Assembly (NCBI RefSeq): GCF_014638095.1
Contig: NZ_BMFH01000001.1
Location: 806,001-870,000 of the forward strand
Origin: Muriicola marianensis
GTDB taxonomy: Bacteria; Bacteroidota; Bacteroidia; Flavobacteriales; Flavobacteriaceae
DNA length: 64,000 bases
Reading direction: 5' to 3'
The notes beneath the pieces were generated by a model. It was given only the letters and a program-made list of their open reading frames with translations. It did not search any database and was not told the DNA's origin. Every line of letters begins with the position of its first letter. Position 1 is the first letter of the stretch. Shown here one piece after another: positions 45,712-54,916 of this stretch. The translations under genes and the position numbers were made by a program.

Positions 45712-48531
45712 ATGAAACTGCAGGAAATCCTAAAGAAATCGTTCAACATTCAGGAAGGTGAATTCAGGATCGCCTTCCTGATGCAGTTGTACGTCTTTAT
45801 GATCATCACCAGCCTGCTGATCATAAAACCTACCGTCAATTCCCTCTTCCTTTCCGAACTCGGGGTGGAGAGCCTGCCTATCGCCTTCCTTTGGGTGGCC
45901 CTGATCGCCTACCTGAGTTCTTATTTGTACTCACGGGCCCTGAACCGGTTTTCCCTACAGAGCGTGGTGAAGACCACCCTTTCCATCACCATCGTTATCC
46001 TGTCACTGCTGGTCTTGTTGCTCAAGTTTGAGTTACTGAACGCATGGATGCTCTTTTTCTTTTACGTCTGGGTAGCCATTCATGCAGTCCTCTCAGCTTC
46101 CCAGTTCTGGGTGCTAGCCAACCTGGTCTTTAATCCCAGGGAAGCCAAAAGGCTATTCGGCTTTATTGGCTCCGGGGCCATCCTGGGTGGAATCTTCGGA
46201 GGATACCTCACATCCATCCTCGCTCCCATTATCGGCAACAACAATGTTTTTATCCTCGCCATCGTCATACTCTTTCTCTGTATACCCCTATTGGGGACCA
46301 TATGGCGCCTCAGGGTAGAGAAACTCAACCTGTTCAAGGTGAAAAAGAGAACAGGGCTGGATTCAGACCGGCCCTTGAGATTGATCCGAAATTCAAAGCA
46401 CCTGACATACCTGGCCAGTATCCTTGGGATCAGCGTGATCGTGGCCAAGCTGGTCGACTATCAATTCAGTGATTTTGCATCCGCAGCCATTCCTGATCCC
46501 GATGATCTGACCTCCTTTTTTGCCTTCTGGTTCTCCACTTTCAATCTCCTTTCCCTTGGGATACAGCTATTTGTCACTCACAGGGTTGTCGGCGTTTGGG
46601 GCGTTGGATCTTCCATATTGATCCTGCCTATGGGGATATTGGTTGGTTCGGTACTTTTCTTTTTCTTTCCCGAACTCGCCCTGATCGTATTCGTCAAGGC
46701 GGTGGATGGTTCCTTTAAGCAATCTATCAACAAAAGCGCCATGGAACTCCTGGCACTTCCACTTCCCTTCGAACTTAAGAACAAGACCAAGACCTATATC
46801 GATGTGGTCGTAGACAGTGTGGCAACGGGAATCGCAGGATTTATCCTGATATTTTTTGTGAGGGGTCTTTCTGCCCCTTCCGTATATATTACAGGGATCA
46901 TCATTCTTCTGCTCGTCCTTTGGGTGTACTTTGTATTTAAAGTAAGACAGGAATATTTCCAGACTTTCAGGGACAACCTGGCCATGGTCCTCGAGACGAA
47001 AGCCCCGACAAAAAAACTGAACCTGAAACGGAATTCGGTGGTCGATGGGATGAAAAAAGTGTTCGAAAAGGGCTCGGAATCCCAGATCCTGTTCATGCTT
47101 GGCAAACTCAGGGAAATCAATGATACGAGATTCTTCCCACAGGTGCAGAAATTGCTCTCCCATCCTTCGGTAAAGGTCCGAACCGCAGCCGTACAAAGCC
47201 TGTATTTTCTCAATGTACATACGATGGTCACGGAGATCCCACAGTTATTGGATTCCGGAGACGAAGATCTGATCACCGCTACCCTCGAATATGTCTTACT
47301 GCATTCCAGCTCTGAAAAATCACACGTATTCGATCAGTTCCTTGATCACGAGGATCCCAAGATCGCCAGATCAGCCTTGTTTTGCCTGGCGAGGGAATCC
47401 AGGGACAACCATTCCTTGCGAACGCATTACCGAGTTGCAGAAAGGATTGAACAGTTGATTAAAAAAGCGGAATATCAAAAAGAAGATCTTGAACTGACCC
47501 ATGCCGCCCTGAAGATTGCAGGGGTGGCCAACATCCCGGAGTTTTACCCCTATCTTTCCGAGGCGTTGAAGAGCCCGGATAAAGGCATCCAAAAAGAGGC
47601 TATTGAGGCGACAGGGCTCAGCCTGTACCCTCCTTTCATCAAAGAAGTATTACCCTTCCTTTCTGAAAAGAACATGCGGCCATCGGTCATTGAGGCTTTT
47701 CTCGGCTATGGACAATACCTCGCTCCCTACCTGATCCGGATTATCCAGGACAGGGAGGCCCCTGTTGAGCAGTGTCGACTTATCCCCCTGGTCCTGAAAC
47801 GCATGCCGTCCCAGCAAACGGTAAGTACGCTTATGCTTTTATTGGACGATCAGGACGTGACCATCAGGCAGGAGGCGATCAGGGCCCTGAGCGATCTCAA
47901 GAGGGATTATCCCCAGTACACCTTTGATCACCTCAAAGTAGTCCGTAATATACTCGAAGAGTGCAGGATGTACCACCAATCCCTTTCCGCCCTGCATACG
48001 CAGATAATCATTTCATACCGCAACCGAACAAAATCGAGGCAGTTGGTCTCGGATGATGAAAGGAATGCCCGGTCAAGCCTGTTGGAGCTACTGGAAAGAA
48101 GGCTGGATGCCGGACTCGAAAGGATCTTCAAACTCTTGGGCCTGCGTTTTGGTACACGCGATATAGACATCGCCTACGAAGGCATTCTGAGTGAAAAACA
48201 AGACGCCCAGTCGCGGGCCATTGAATACCTCGATAACCTCCTCTATGGAGATCTCAGGAGGAAACTCATGCCTATCATAGAGAATACCATCCTGGACGTG
48301 AGCTCAGAGGAAGTACAGCAAACCCTGCTGTCTAAAGTTCCTACGGAATACGAATGCTTTAATACGCTTTTGCATGCCAACGACCACAAGATCAAACTCG
48401 CCGTACTTTACCTCATCGGGGAGCAAAATAACCCCAAGTACAGACCTCTGGTAGAACTGATGCTCGAGAACAAGGATGATCGGATCCGGGATTTTGCCGC
48501 ACAGGTCCTGAAAAAATACGAGGATACCTAG
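45712..48531 (+). CDS. nucleotide-transporter-like (MFS/Tlc) membrane protein with HEAT repeats
   Basis: The 939-residue protein has about twelve transmembrane helices in residues 20-430, related to the ATP:ADP translocase (Tlc/Npt) and MFS folds: LIIKPTVNSLFLSELGVES at the start and FGFIGSGAILGGIFGGYLTS in the fourth helix. Residues about 455-939 are alpha-helical HEAT-type repeats (LLSHPSVKVRTAAVQSLYFL, LLLDDQDVTIRQEAIRALSD). The fusion is known in Bacteroidota but its substrate is not. Its stop overlaps the convergent serine-hydrolase gene by 4 bp. Confidence 0.85.
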   Translation: MKLQEILKKSFNIQEGEFRIAFLMQLYVFMIITSLLIIKPTVNSLFLSELGVESLPIAFLWVALIAYLSSYLYSRALNRFSLQSVVKTTLSITIVILSLLVLLLKFELLNAWMLFFFYVWVAIHAVLSASQFWVLANLVFNPREAKRLFGFIGSGAILGGIFGGYLTSILAPIIGNNNVFILAIVILFLCIPLLGTIWRLRVEKLNLFKVKKRTGLDSDRPLRLIRNSKHLTYLASILGISVIVAKLVDYQFSDFASAAIPDPDDLTSFFAFWFSTFNLLSLGIQLFVTHRVVGVWGVGSSILILPMGILVGSVLFFFFPELALIVFVKAVDGSFKQSINKSAMELLALPLPFELKNKTKTYIDVVVDSVATGIAGFILIFFVRGLSAPSVYITGIIILLLVLWVYFVFKVRQEYFQTFRDNLAMVLETKAPTKKLNLKRNSVVDGMKKVFEKGSESQILFMLGKLREINDTRFFPQVQKLLSHPSVKVRTAAVQSLYFLNVHTMVTEIPQLLDSGDEDLITATLEYVLLHSSSEKSHVFDQFLDHEDPKIARSALFCLARESRDNHSLRTHYRVAERIEQLIKKAEYQKEDLELTHAALKIAGVANIPEFYPYLSEALKSPDKGIQKEAIEATGLSLYPPFIKEVLPFLSEKNMRPSVIEAFLGYGQYLAPYLIRIIQDREAPVEQCRLIPLVLKRMPSQQTVSTLMLLLDDQDVTIRQEAIRALSDLKRDYPQYTFDHLKVVRNILEECRMYHQSLSALHTQIIISYRNRTKSRQLVSDDERNARSSLLELLERRLDAGLERIFKLLGLRFGTRDIDIAYEGILSEKQDAQSRAIEYLDNLLYGDLRRKLMPIIENTILDVSSEEVQQTLLSKVPTEYECFNTLLHANDHKIKLAVLYLIGEQNNPKYRPLVELMLENKDDRIRDFAAQVLKKYEDT

Positions 48532-49790
48532 TATATCTTCCGGATGGCCTTGTCAATGGCAGAGGCCAGGTACAAATGGTCCGAGGCTGAATTTTTCCTC
48601 AGTACATTGGACATCAGCACGACCATATACCGGCAATTGTCAGGATGTTCTACGATAATAACGGAGTTCATGTAATTCTGCACATTTCCCTCGTATTTCC
48701 CACAGGGTTCTCCGGTAGAACGGTCGCATTTGTACAAACTGCCTGATTTAAAATACACCGCCGCATCTTTTAGAGCAGGCGACTGTGCGTAGCGGATCCT
48801 GCGGTCTGTCATATACATGAGTCGCTTCATTTCCAGGGAAGAAGCCCCGTCAATGACCACGCCCTGCTCGAGCTTCACCAAAAATTTCATCAGGCCCAGG
48901 GGGGTGCCGATACTACCACCTTTGTCGCCCACATATAGATTCGCACCTCTGGTAAAGAAACTGCCCAGGCGCCACTCGTCTGCCGTGATGCCGAGTTCCC
49001 TGAGGGGTAAATTAACCACGTCATTGGCCAGATCTGTCAGTTCTTTTTTCGGAGTCTCCTTAAAATAAGCCGTCGCCTGCTCTTCGGTAAGCTGAGGATA
49101 GTCGGTTCCGAAGGCCGCCATCAGCAGCGCCTCCCGCCAGACTATACTGGCTGCGCCATTATTGCTCACAGACATCATGTGGTCTGCCCATTCGAATAGG
49201 GTGAAAACATCTGAGGCGATCACCTGTCGCTTAACCAGGGTCTTCTTTTCCAGGTCGAAGATCGGGATGGTATGCTCATCGGTCAGGCCCCATTGCCCTG
49301 CCTTTACCGATTTGTTTCTCAGCAGGGCCAGTCGGTCCTCAAAAGAGTCCGGATAGATCTTCCCAAGTTGATCGAACAGGGCCACAAGGACGGCTATTTT
49401 GCCCACGCTGCCGGGCTGGTACCCAAGGGTCTCATTCCTGTGGGCATATCGCAGCTGCTGAGGATCCGATATATCCAGTATACTAAGAGAATAGCTCCTG
49501 TCCATTCCCCGGAACAAGGTGTTGATGTCCTTTTGGAGTTGCTCGTCTTCGGTAAAAAACACGGAAACACTGTCTGCACTCCTCGTTTCCAGGTTGAGAT
49601 GGATATCTTCCCACGACCTCATTGCGCCTGAGGGAAGAGGGGTAGTTGTTTTGAGTTCACCAGCCTGTATCAGTTCAAGTCTCTTCAGGCGTTTGATCCC
49701 CGTTCTTTCGTACCCGTCGATGGGATAAATAAAAAACATGACCAGGAGCGCGAAGAAGGGAATCCCGAATATTTTGATGAGTGTATTCAT
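48528..49790 (-). CDS. membrane-anchored class A beta-lactamase-like serine hydrolase
   Basis: The 420-residue protein starts with an uncleaved-type hydrophobic anchor (FGIPFFALLVMFFIYPIDG) and a penicillin-recognising domain with S128-V-G-K131 (SxxK), SVSNNGAAS (SNN, about 209) and VYFKSGSLYKC (KSG). It contains extra insertions relative to the 305-residue paralogue nearby. It starts 1 bp after the exported dikinase-like gene, so the two are coupled. I infer a periplasmic amidase or transpeptidase acting on the same substrate as its neighbours; beta-lactam hydrolysis is possible but unsupported. Confidence 0.82.
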   Translation of the reverse strand: MNTLIKIFGIPFFALLVMFFIYPIDGYERTGIKRLKRLELIQAGELKTTTPLPSGAMRSWEDIHLNLETRSADSVSVFFTEDEQLQKDINTLFRGMDRSYSLSILDISDPQQLRYAHRNETLGYQPGSVGKIAVLVALFDQLGKIYPDSFEDRLALLRNKSVKAGQWGLTDEHTIPIFDLEKKTLVKRQVIASDVFTLFEWADHMMSVSNNGAASIVWREALLMAAFGTDYPQLTEEQATAYFKETPKKELTDLANDVVNLPLRELGITADEWRLGSFFTRGANLYVGDKGGSIGTPLGLMKFLVKLEQGVVIDGASSLEMKRLMYMTDRRIRYAQSPALKDAAVYFKSGSLYKCDRSTGEPCGKYEGNVQNYMNSVIIVEHPDNCRYMVVLMSNVLRKNSASDHLYLASAIDKAIRKIY

Positions 49791-49791
49791 G

Positions 49792-52743
49792 CTAAAGTTT
49801 TGTTGAAAGTTGAATGACCTTATCTTTCCGAATCTTTGGGGTGATCGATTCGAGATAGGCCGAACCGAGAGCTCTTTTGTTCTCTACAAAGGGCCTGATC
49901 TGAAATAGCCAGAGTTTGTCATCCCTGAAGCCCAGCTCCACGTCGTACGCCCCTTTGTAGTCTGAATCTGTTTCTCTGGGTAGAATCTCCCGCAAGCTGG
50001 TTGCTAAGCTCCTGATATCAGCTTTATTCCGGTTATTCAGGATGGGTTCTTCAAAACTTGCTATCCTCCTTTCTGTACCCCCCGTTTCCGGTAACCTGTT
50101 GTAGTAGATCTCCCTGGCTGGTGCCAGCAGGAGGTCAGACTGCACGGTGATTAACCTGGTTTCTGCGGCCTGCCCGTCGACCGCTCCTCCGGCTCCACGA
50201 CTGAAGGCGACCGTGAGGTCCTTTTCAGTGCCCACATTGATCCCTTTAGTGATCATCACCCCTGAATATTCTACATCCACACTGGGGATGACCAGGATAG
50301 AAGGAAATACGTTCTCAGGATTCAGCAGGTATTTCTGCCGCCACTTAAAGCTGCGTTCCGTATAGGGGGAAGCCCAAACGTCCTTGATCCCTTTGAGAAT
50401 CTTTTCCCTGTCTACCGTATTGAAAATGGTCAGATTCAGTCCAGCTCCGGTGAAATCTTTTAAATCCTCCATATTCGTGTCACTTCTGAGGAAGACCGGG
50501 ATTTTCCCAAGATCAGCTCCCAGTACCGAGGTAAATCCTGTCTCCAGGTCCCTGACAAAATCCGGATCCAAAGTCATGGACTGAATAGCCCCACGAAGGG
50601 TCTTGAGTTTTTCCAGCTGGAATTCCTCTACCTTGCCTTCGACTGTTCCTTCTTCCCGCATTTTATCTGCTTCACGGAACACAGCATTGAGGTAGTCCCA
50701 GTAACTGCCTCCGGTCTCAGGCATGGGACGGTCCATATGCATTTTGAAGACCCCAAAGGGGATGACCAGCCCTTCTACCACCTCATCCGGGAACATTTTT
50801 TTCAGCTGCCCGAGGTTTGCGGCCTTTGGTCCGCATAATTTTCCGGAATTAGAGGCATCCACAGACCTCATGTTCAGGACTTCCCTAACATCGAGCCTGA
50901 TATCTTTTACAGGCACGGCAATCTTTTCCTGCTTTCGGGATTTGACCTCGAACAAGGCCTTTTCCTCTGAGGTCATCTGATCAGCTGGTTTCAAGATCAC
51001 GTTCCCCTTGTTGGAGACCGCGTAAAAAATGGTGGTACCGGCGTATTTTTTAAGTCCCTCCAAATTGGAATCCGAAAGGGCTGCATTGGGGATCCCGAGG
51101 TTTCTGGCGAGAAGCTGTACATGAGACACCAGGTTACCCTCGGCTACCGTGGCAATACCCGCCACAGGCTTCAGGTCGGAAGGCGGCCTTTGAAAGACAT
51201 AGATCTTGTCTGAAGAAACTTCCAATTCCTCCTTCAGCCCTTCGACCACCACGAGTTCCCCCATGGCATAACCCGGGTTGAGTCCCCTGACTGAACTCTG
51301 GTTTTTCAAATCCATGACCTTGTTGACGAGGTTGGATTCCCTGGCGATGTAATCTCCTAATTCCCCTACGGCCCGACCCAACTGAAGGACGAGAGACCCT
51401 CTGATCCTGTCATCCACAAAACCATGGGCAAGCGGTTCGAAACCCGCGTACAATTCTGAGACCTCCTCAAAATGAGCCTTGAACATGCTTGTACTCCACT
51501 CCACGGCGCTCCGGGACCTCTCCAACACAAAGGTTAGTTCCTCCAGGGTGAGAGACGGTTTTTCATAGGCAGTCAAAGCAGATACCAGCTGTTCCCATTC
51601 CCAGACCTCCAGATATCCCGAAGCGGCAGAGGCCAGGCCCAGGTTACAGATCTTTTTTAATTGGTCCCGAAGATTTTCAGGTTTCCAGTCCGATTCGTAC
51701 CGGAAGATCACCTCTTCCAGTTTCAGGGAGATCTCCAGCATCACGAGCCGGTCTGATGGAGTAACTTCAGTAAGCAGGCCCTGCCTGATCTCCCACATGA
51801 ATTCAGAACTTCCCTGAATCAATGCAGCTTTATCCTCAATCCCGGCATGAGCTTCCATAAATCCTGAGAGGGCTGTCCTGAACTTTTCATTTTTAAGTTT
51901 TTTCAGATATCCGGAGAGTGATTTTATGTCGAACGGGCGATGAAACTCCTTCATTACCTTTATAAGGTCGTCGAACTGTTTGGTAAGGTCAGGATTGAGG
52001 GTTTTCCTGTTCTGTGCGAGAAACCGTTCTACATCAGGTATATCTGCCGGCTTTGGAGCGCTGTGTATCTTTACCCTGAGGTCCATAAAGGAGGGCAAAA
52101 GATCAGAGATCACCTTAGATCTGCTGCGCATTTCCTGTCCCAGGTTTTCGTCTTCTGCATAGGGTATATCTTTCATGGAATTCCGGATCAGGAAAAAGTG
52201 CTTTCTCAAATTTTCTTCCTCGGAAAGAATGTTTTTGTAGAAAGTCTGTCCCCAGGCTGCTTCGTCTTCGGCCTGAACAGATCCCCTGTAGAACTGTCCT
52301 TTGCGATTGATCCAACCGTTATCCACGGTTCTCAGGTACTGGTCTATCTGGTATTGCTTTAACCTGGAGAAATTCTTTCCGGGATTCCAGAATTCCTCTG
52401 AGGTGTGATACGCCAGGATCTGTCCGAGATAGATCCCGTTTTTTTTCGCGATATCCGCCACCACGTCCTTGTATCTGGCATGCTGAACTCCCGGACCTAT
52501 ATCTTCCGGGCAGGGATCCTTAGGTGCCCTAATGCTTCCATCTGTGCAAAACCAGCGGATATCTTTGTAAGGACCGCGAATATCTTTTTTGAATTCCTCT
52601 ATCCTTTCCGCCAGATCCGAAACTGAATATTGCTGTGCTCTTAGTCTCTGTGAGCCTGGCTGCAGTAGAAGGAGTCCGATCAGGACCTTGAATAACGTTA
52701 CCTTAGAAATGGAACAAGCTTCCTTTCGACTTATCATTTTCAT
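49792..52743 (-). CDS. exported PEP/pyruvate-dikinase-like protein
   Basis: A 983-residue protein with an N-terminal signal peptide (VLIGLLLLQPG...RAQ-Q, cleavage about residue 37), about 400 residues of unrecognised alpha-helical sequence, a PEP-utilising mobile domain with phospho-His541 in AEGNLVSHVQLLAR, and a C-terminal PPDK/glucan-dikinase ATP-grasp domain: KLCGPKAANLGQLKKM, FLRSDTNMED (about 752), and LWLFQIRP (946). The mobile-then-ATP order is that of glucan water dikinases. An ATP-dependent enzyme in the periplasm is unexpected; the signal may instead be a membrane anchor. Function unknown. Confidence 0.85.
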   Translation of the reverse strand: MKMISRKEACSISKVTLFKVLIGLLLLQPGSQRLRAQQYSVSDLAERIEEFKKDIRGPYKDIRWFCTDGSIRAPKDPCPEDIGPGVQHARYKDVVADIAKKNGIYLGQILAYHTSEEFWNPGKNFSRLKQYQIDQYLRTVDNGWINRKGQFYRGSVQAEDEAAWGQTFYKNILSEEENLRKHFFLIRNSMKDIPYAEDENLGQEMRSRSKVISDLLPSFMDLRVKIHSAPKPADIPDVERFLAQNRKTLNPDLTKQFDDLIKVMKEFHRPFDIKSLSGYLKKLKNEKFRTALSGFMEAHAGIEDKAALIQGSSEFMWEIRQGLLTEVTPSDRLVMLEISLKLEEVIFRYESDWKPENLRDQLKKICNLGLASAASGYLEVWEWEQLVSALTAYEKPSLTLEELTFVLERSRSAVEWSTSMFKAHFEEVSELYAGFEPLAHGFVDDRIRGSLVLQLGRAVGELGDYIARESNLVNKVMDLKNQSSVRGLNPGYAMGELVVVEGLKEELEVSSDKIYVFQRPPSDLKPVAGIATVAEGNLVSHVQLLARNLGIPNAALSDSNLEGLKKYAGTTIFYAVSNKGNVILKPADQMTSEEKALFEVKSRKQEKIAVPVKDIRLDVREVLNMRSVDASNSGKLCGPKAANLGQLKKMFPDEVVEGLVIPFGVFKMHMDRPMPETGGSYWDYLNAVFREADKMREEGTVEGKVEEFQLEKLKTLRGAIQSMTLDPDFVRDLETGFTSVLGADLGKIPVFLRSDTNMEDLKDFTGAGLNLTIFNTVDREKILKGIKDVWASPYTERSFKWRQKYLLNPENVFPSILVIPSVDVEYSGVMITKGINVGTEKDLTVAFSRGAGGAVDGQAAETRLITVQSDLLLAPAREIYYNRLPETGGTERRIASFEEPILNNRNKADIRSLATSLREILPRETDSDYKGAYDVELGFRDDKLWLFQIRPFVENKRALGSAYLESITPKIRKDKVIQLSTKL

Positions 52744-52770
52744 ATCTCATTCAATACGTTGCAGAACTGT

Positions 52771-53844
52771 TTATTTGAGGTGTTTTTTTACAAGTTCTAC
52801 CAGGGGTTCCGCGCTAAAGGCCAGCACATCAAAAGCCGGGATACCGGTCTCATCAGTAATGGCCCTGCAGGCGGGGGCAATCTCCTCTTCCTTCATATTC
52901 TCATGGTTCACGGTGATCGCGATAACCTTCTTACCCGAGATCACTTCCAGGGCATTGATCTGCTCAGGTAAAGAATGAAGACGATACCCCGGGAAACCGT
53001 CATATTCTTTACGCGTTGGAGCGTGCTGCAGAATAATATGGTCGGGCCTGCCGGCTGCCAGGATCTCAAAGCCTCCCGGATATGCCGGGTTCATCAGGCT
53101 CCCCTGCCCTTCTATCACGATCACGTCCGGATCTTCGTTTTTCCAGGCACTGACCACGGCATGTTCGATCTCCCCAGAAACAAAATCATTGATACAACTA
53201 TCCATGACCATACTGTACTTAGCTCCCTGCATCCAGGCCGTCTGCCCGGTCCCGACCATTTCTGCCTTCAGGCCGGCATTCCTCAAGCCATGGACCAAAA
53301 TCCATGCCGTTGTTCGTTTCCCGATGGCCGAATCCGTACCGAGGATCGCGAGCTTCAGACAATCCACTTTTTCTATCTCACCTGTAAAAAAATGGAGTTG
53401 ATCCCGATCGGGGGTTTTACGAATATCCCTGATTCGGCATCCTTTCTTCTGTGCCAGATCTACCAGGTTTTTATCGTTGGTCAGAAAATCGTGTAATCCG
53501 CTGTCTACATTCCAACCCAGTTCCAGGGCGGCTGCAATCGTTTTTTTTGCAGCAGCAGGAAGTCGGCCGCCATCAGGTGCCAGGCCAATGACCAGGCTTT
53601 TCGGCATAGTGGGTTTTTCATTAAAATGTTCTAATGCAGCACTCAGGTCAGCAAAGAGAGGAATCCCATTTCGCTTTCCGTCAAGCACTTCCCCTGCATC
53701 CTTTCCTGCATAGCGGCTGTCGATCACACCCACCACGTTATATCTTTCTGTGAACCTGACCAAGCCGTGGGCTGTTTTCCCATTTGGGGTATTAAAGGCT
53801 CCCTCGCAAAACACCAGGGCATTTCCGTCTATTGATTCTTTCAT
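52771..53844 (-). CDS. DUF1611 (DgcN-type) protein
   Basis: The 357-residue protein (start ATG 53844; the longer frame adds 13 residues) is a DUF1611 member: an N-terminal domain with GLAPDGGRLP, then a P-loop GTDSAIGKRTTAW and VIEGQGSLMNPAYPG. In a described D-glutamate degradation route, DUF1611 protein DgcN N-acetylates D-glutamate before DgcA, a dipeptide-epimerase-like racemase, inverts it. A dipeptide epimerase lies 10 kb away here on the same strand. It starts 10 bp after the PLP-enzyme gene, so these two form an operon. Substrate is inferred from the family. Confidence 0.85.
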   Translation of the reverse strand: MKESIDGNALVFCEGAFNTPNGKTAHGLVRFTERYNVVGVIDSRYAGKDAGEVLDGKRNGIPLFADLSAALEHFNEKPTMPKSLVIGLAPDGGRLPAAAKKTIAAALELGWNVDSGLHDFLTNDKNLVDLAQKKGCRIRDIRKTPDRDQLHFFTGEIEKVDCLKLAILGTDSAIGKRTTAWILVHGLRNAGLKAEMVGTGQTAWMQGAKYSMVMDSCINDFVSGEIEHAVVSAWKNEDPDVIVIEGQGSLMNPAYPGGFEILAAGRPDHIILQHAPTRKEYDGFPGYRLHSLPEQINALEVISGKKVIAITVNHENMKEEEIAPACRAITDETGIPAFDVLAFSAEPLVELVKKHLK

Positions 53845-53854
53845 AATAATAAAG

Positions 53855-54916
53855 TTAATTCTTTGCCGTGAGGATGGCAACATACCTGTCGGGTTCCATA
53901 GGCTCCGCCTCGTGCAACTCCAGCAGGGCGATAAGGCCGGCTGTGGAAGCCGGGAGTATCCTAAAGCCTTCTTTTTTCTGTAAAATACTGGCCATCTCCT
54001 TTAGTTTCCGGTCGCTTACATTGATGGCCGCCCCTCCTGACTCCCTCAGGGCATACAGGGCTTCTTCTCCGTCAAAACTGTGCCAGTTGATAAGGGGCTC
54101 ATTGAATTTGGTCTCCTTGATATTTTCCGGGTTCAGATCCCTGCAATAATCCAGGCCTTTTTTGAAGGACTGTACAATGGGATTCTTGAAGGAAGAAGAT
54201 GCAGCGATCATCCTGGGTACTCTGGAAGTCTTTCCCCTCTTGTACAGACTCACAAACCCCCGGTAGATCCCCGCCAGCAAAGTACCATTAGAGACGGGCA
54301 CTGCGCAATACTTAGGCGCGTCCCCAAGGTCCTCATAGATCTCATGGGCGATCTGGGCGTAGGCCGTGATCTGCAGGGGTGTATTGGCCCCTCCGGGATT
54401 GGCATCATACCACTCGTTCTCCCGGGCCAGTTCACTGCTTCTGGAGACTACGTCTTCGTAGCTTCCGGGAAGCCGGATGATCTCAGCATTCAGGGAACGC
54501 ATTTCCTCCACCCTTTCGGTATGGTATGATTCCGGGATATAGATCCGGCAATGCAACCCTGCAAGGTTGGCAGCCAGGGCCACAGCCACCCCGTAATTAC
54601 CGCAGGTCGCCAGGCTCACCACATCAAAATCCCGTCTCAGGGCATCATACACCTGGGCAAAAGCGATCCGGTCTTTTTGGGTACCCGTGGGATTATCTCC
54701 TTCGTATTTGATATAGAGCTGCCGGATGTTGAACTCCCGCTCCAGGGCCTTGGCCCGGTTCAGGGCCGTGTCACCCACTTCCAGGTTGAGGATATCCTCA
54801 AAACTCTCGAGCCTGTCTGTGATCGACTTGCTCCTGTCAATGACAAATTCACTGAGTTTCCTCGTTTCGGAAGAAACCTTGTTCTCCGCAGTCTTTACGC
54901 CATCGCGTATATTCAT
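53855..54916 (-). CDS. PLP-dependent fold-type-II enzyme, threonine-synthase-like
   Basis: The 353-residue protein belongs to the tryptophan-synthase-beta/threonine-synthase fold. The PLP lysine is K81 in NPTGTQKDRIAFAQV; TCGNYGVAVALAANLAG is the phosphate/Asn loop; PVSNGTLLAGIYRG is the second phosphate loop. It lacks the N-terminal domain of classical threonine synthase, so it may be an ammonia-lyase or racemase of a polar amino acid. It opens the operon that continues with DUF1611. Substrate not determinable. Confidence 0.85.
   Translation of the reverse strand: MNIRDGVKTAENKVSSETRKLSEFVIDRSKSITDRLESFEDILNLEVGDTALNRAKALEREFNIRQLYIKYEGDNPTGTQKDRIAFAQVYDALRRDFDVVSLATCGNYGVAVALAANLAGLHCRIYIPESYHTERVEEMRSLNAEIIRLPGSYEDVVSRSSELARENEWYDANPGGANTPLQITAYAQIAHEIYEDLGDAPKYCAVPVSNGTLLAGIYRGFVSLYKRGKTSRVPRMIAASSSFKNPIVQSFKKGLDYCRDLNPENIKETKFNEPLINWHSFDGEEALYALRESGGAAINVSDRKLKEMASILQKKEGFRILPASTAGLIALLELHEAEPMEPDRYVAILTAKN

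Noticed and set aside
46567-47276. Long minus-strand ORFs inside the nucleotide-transporter-like gene
   Set aside because: Shadows of the plus-strand gene; translation is rich in His, Asp and Gln with no fold.
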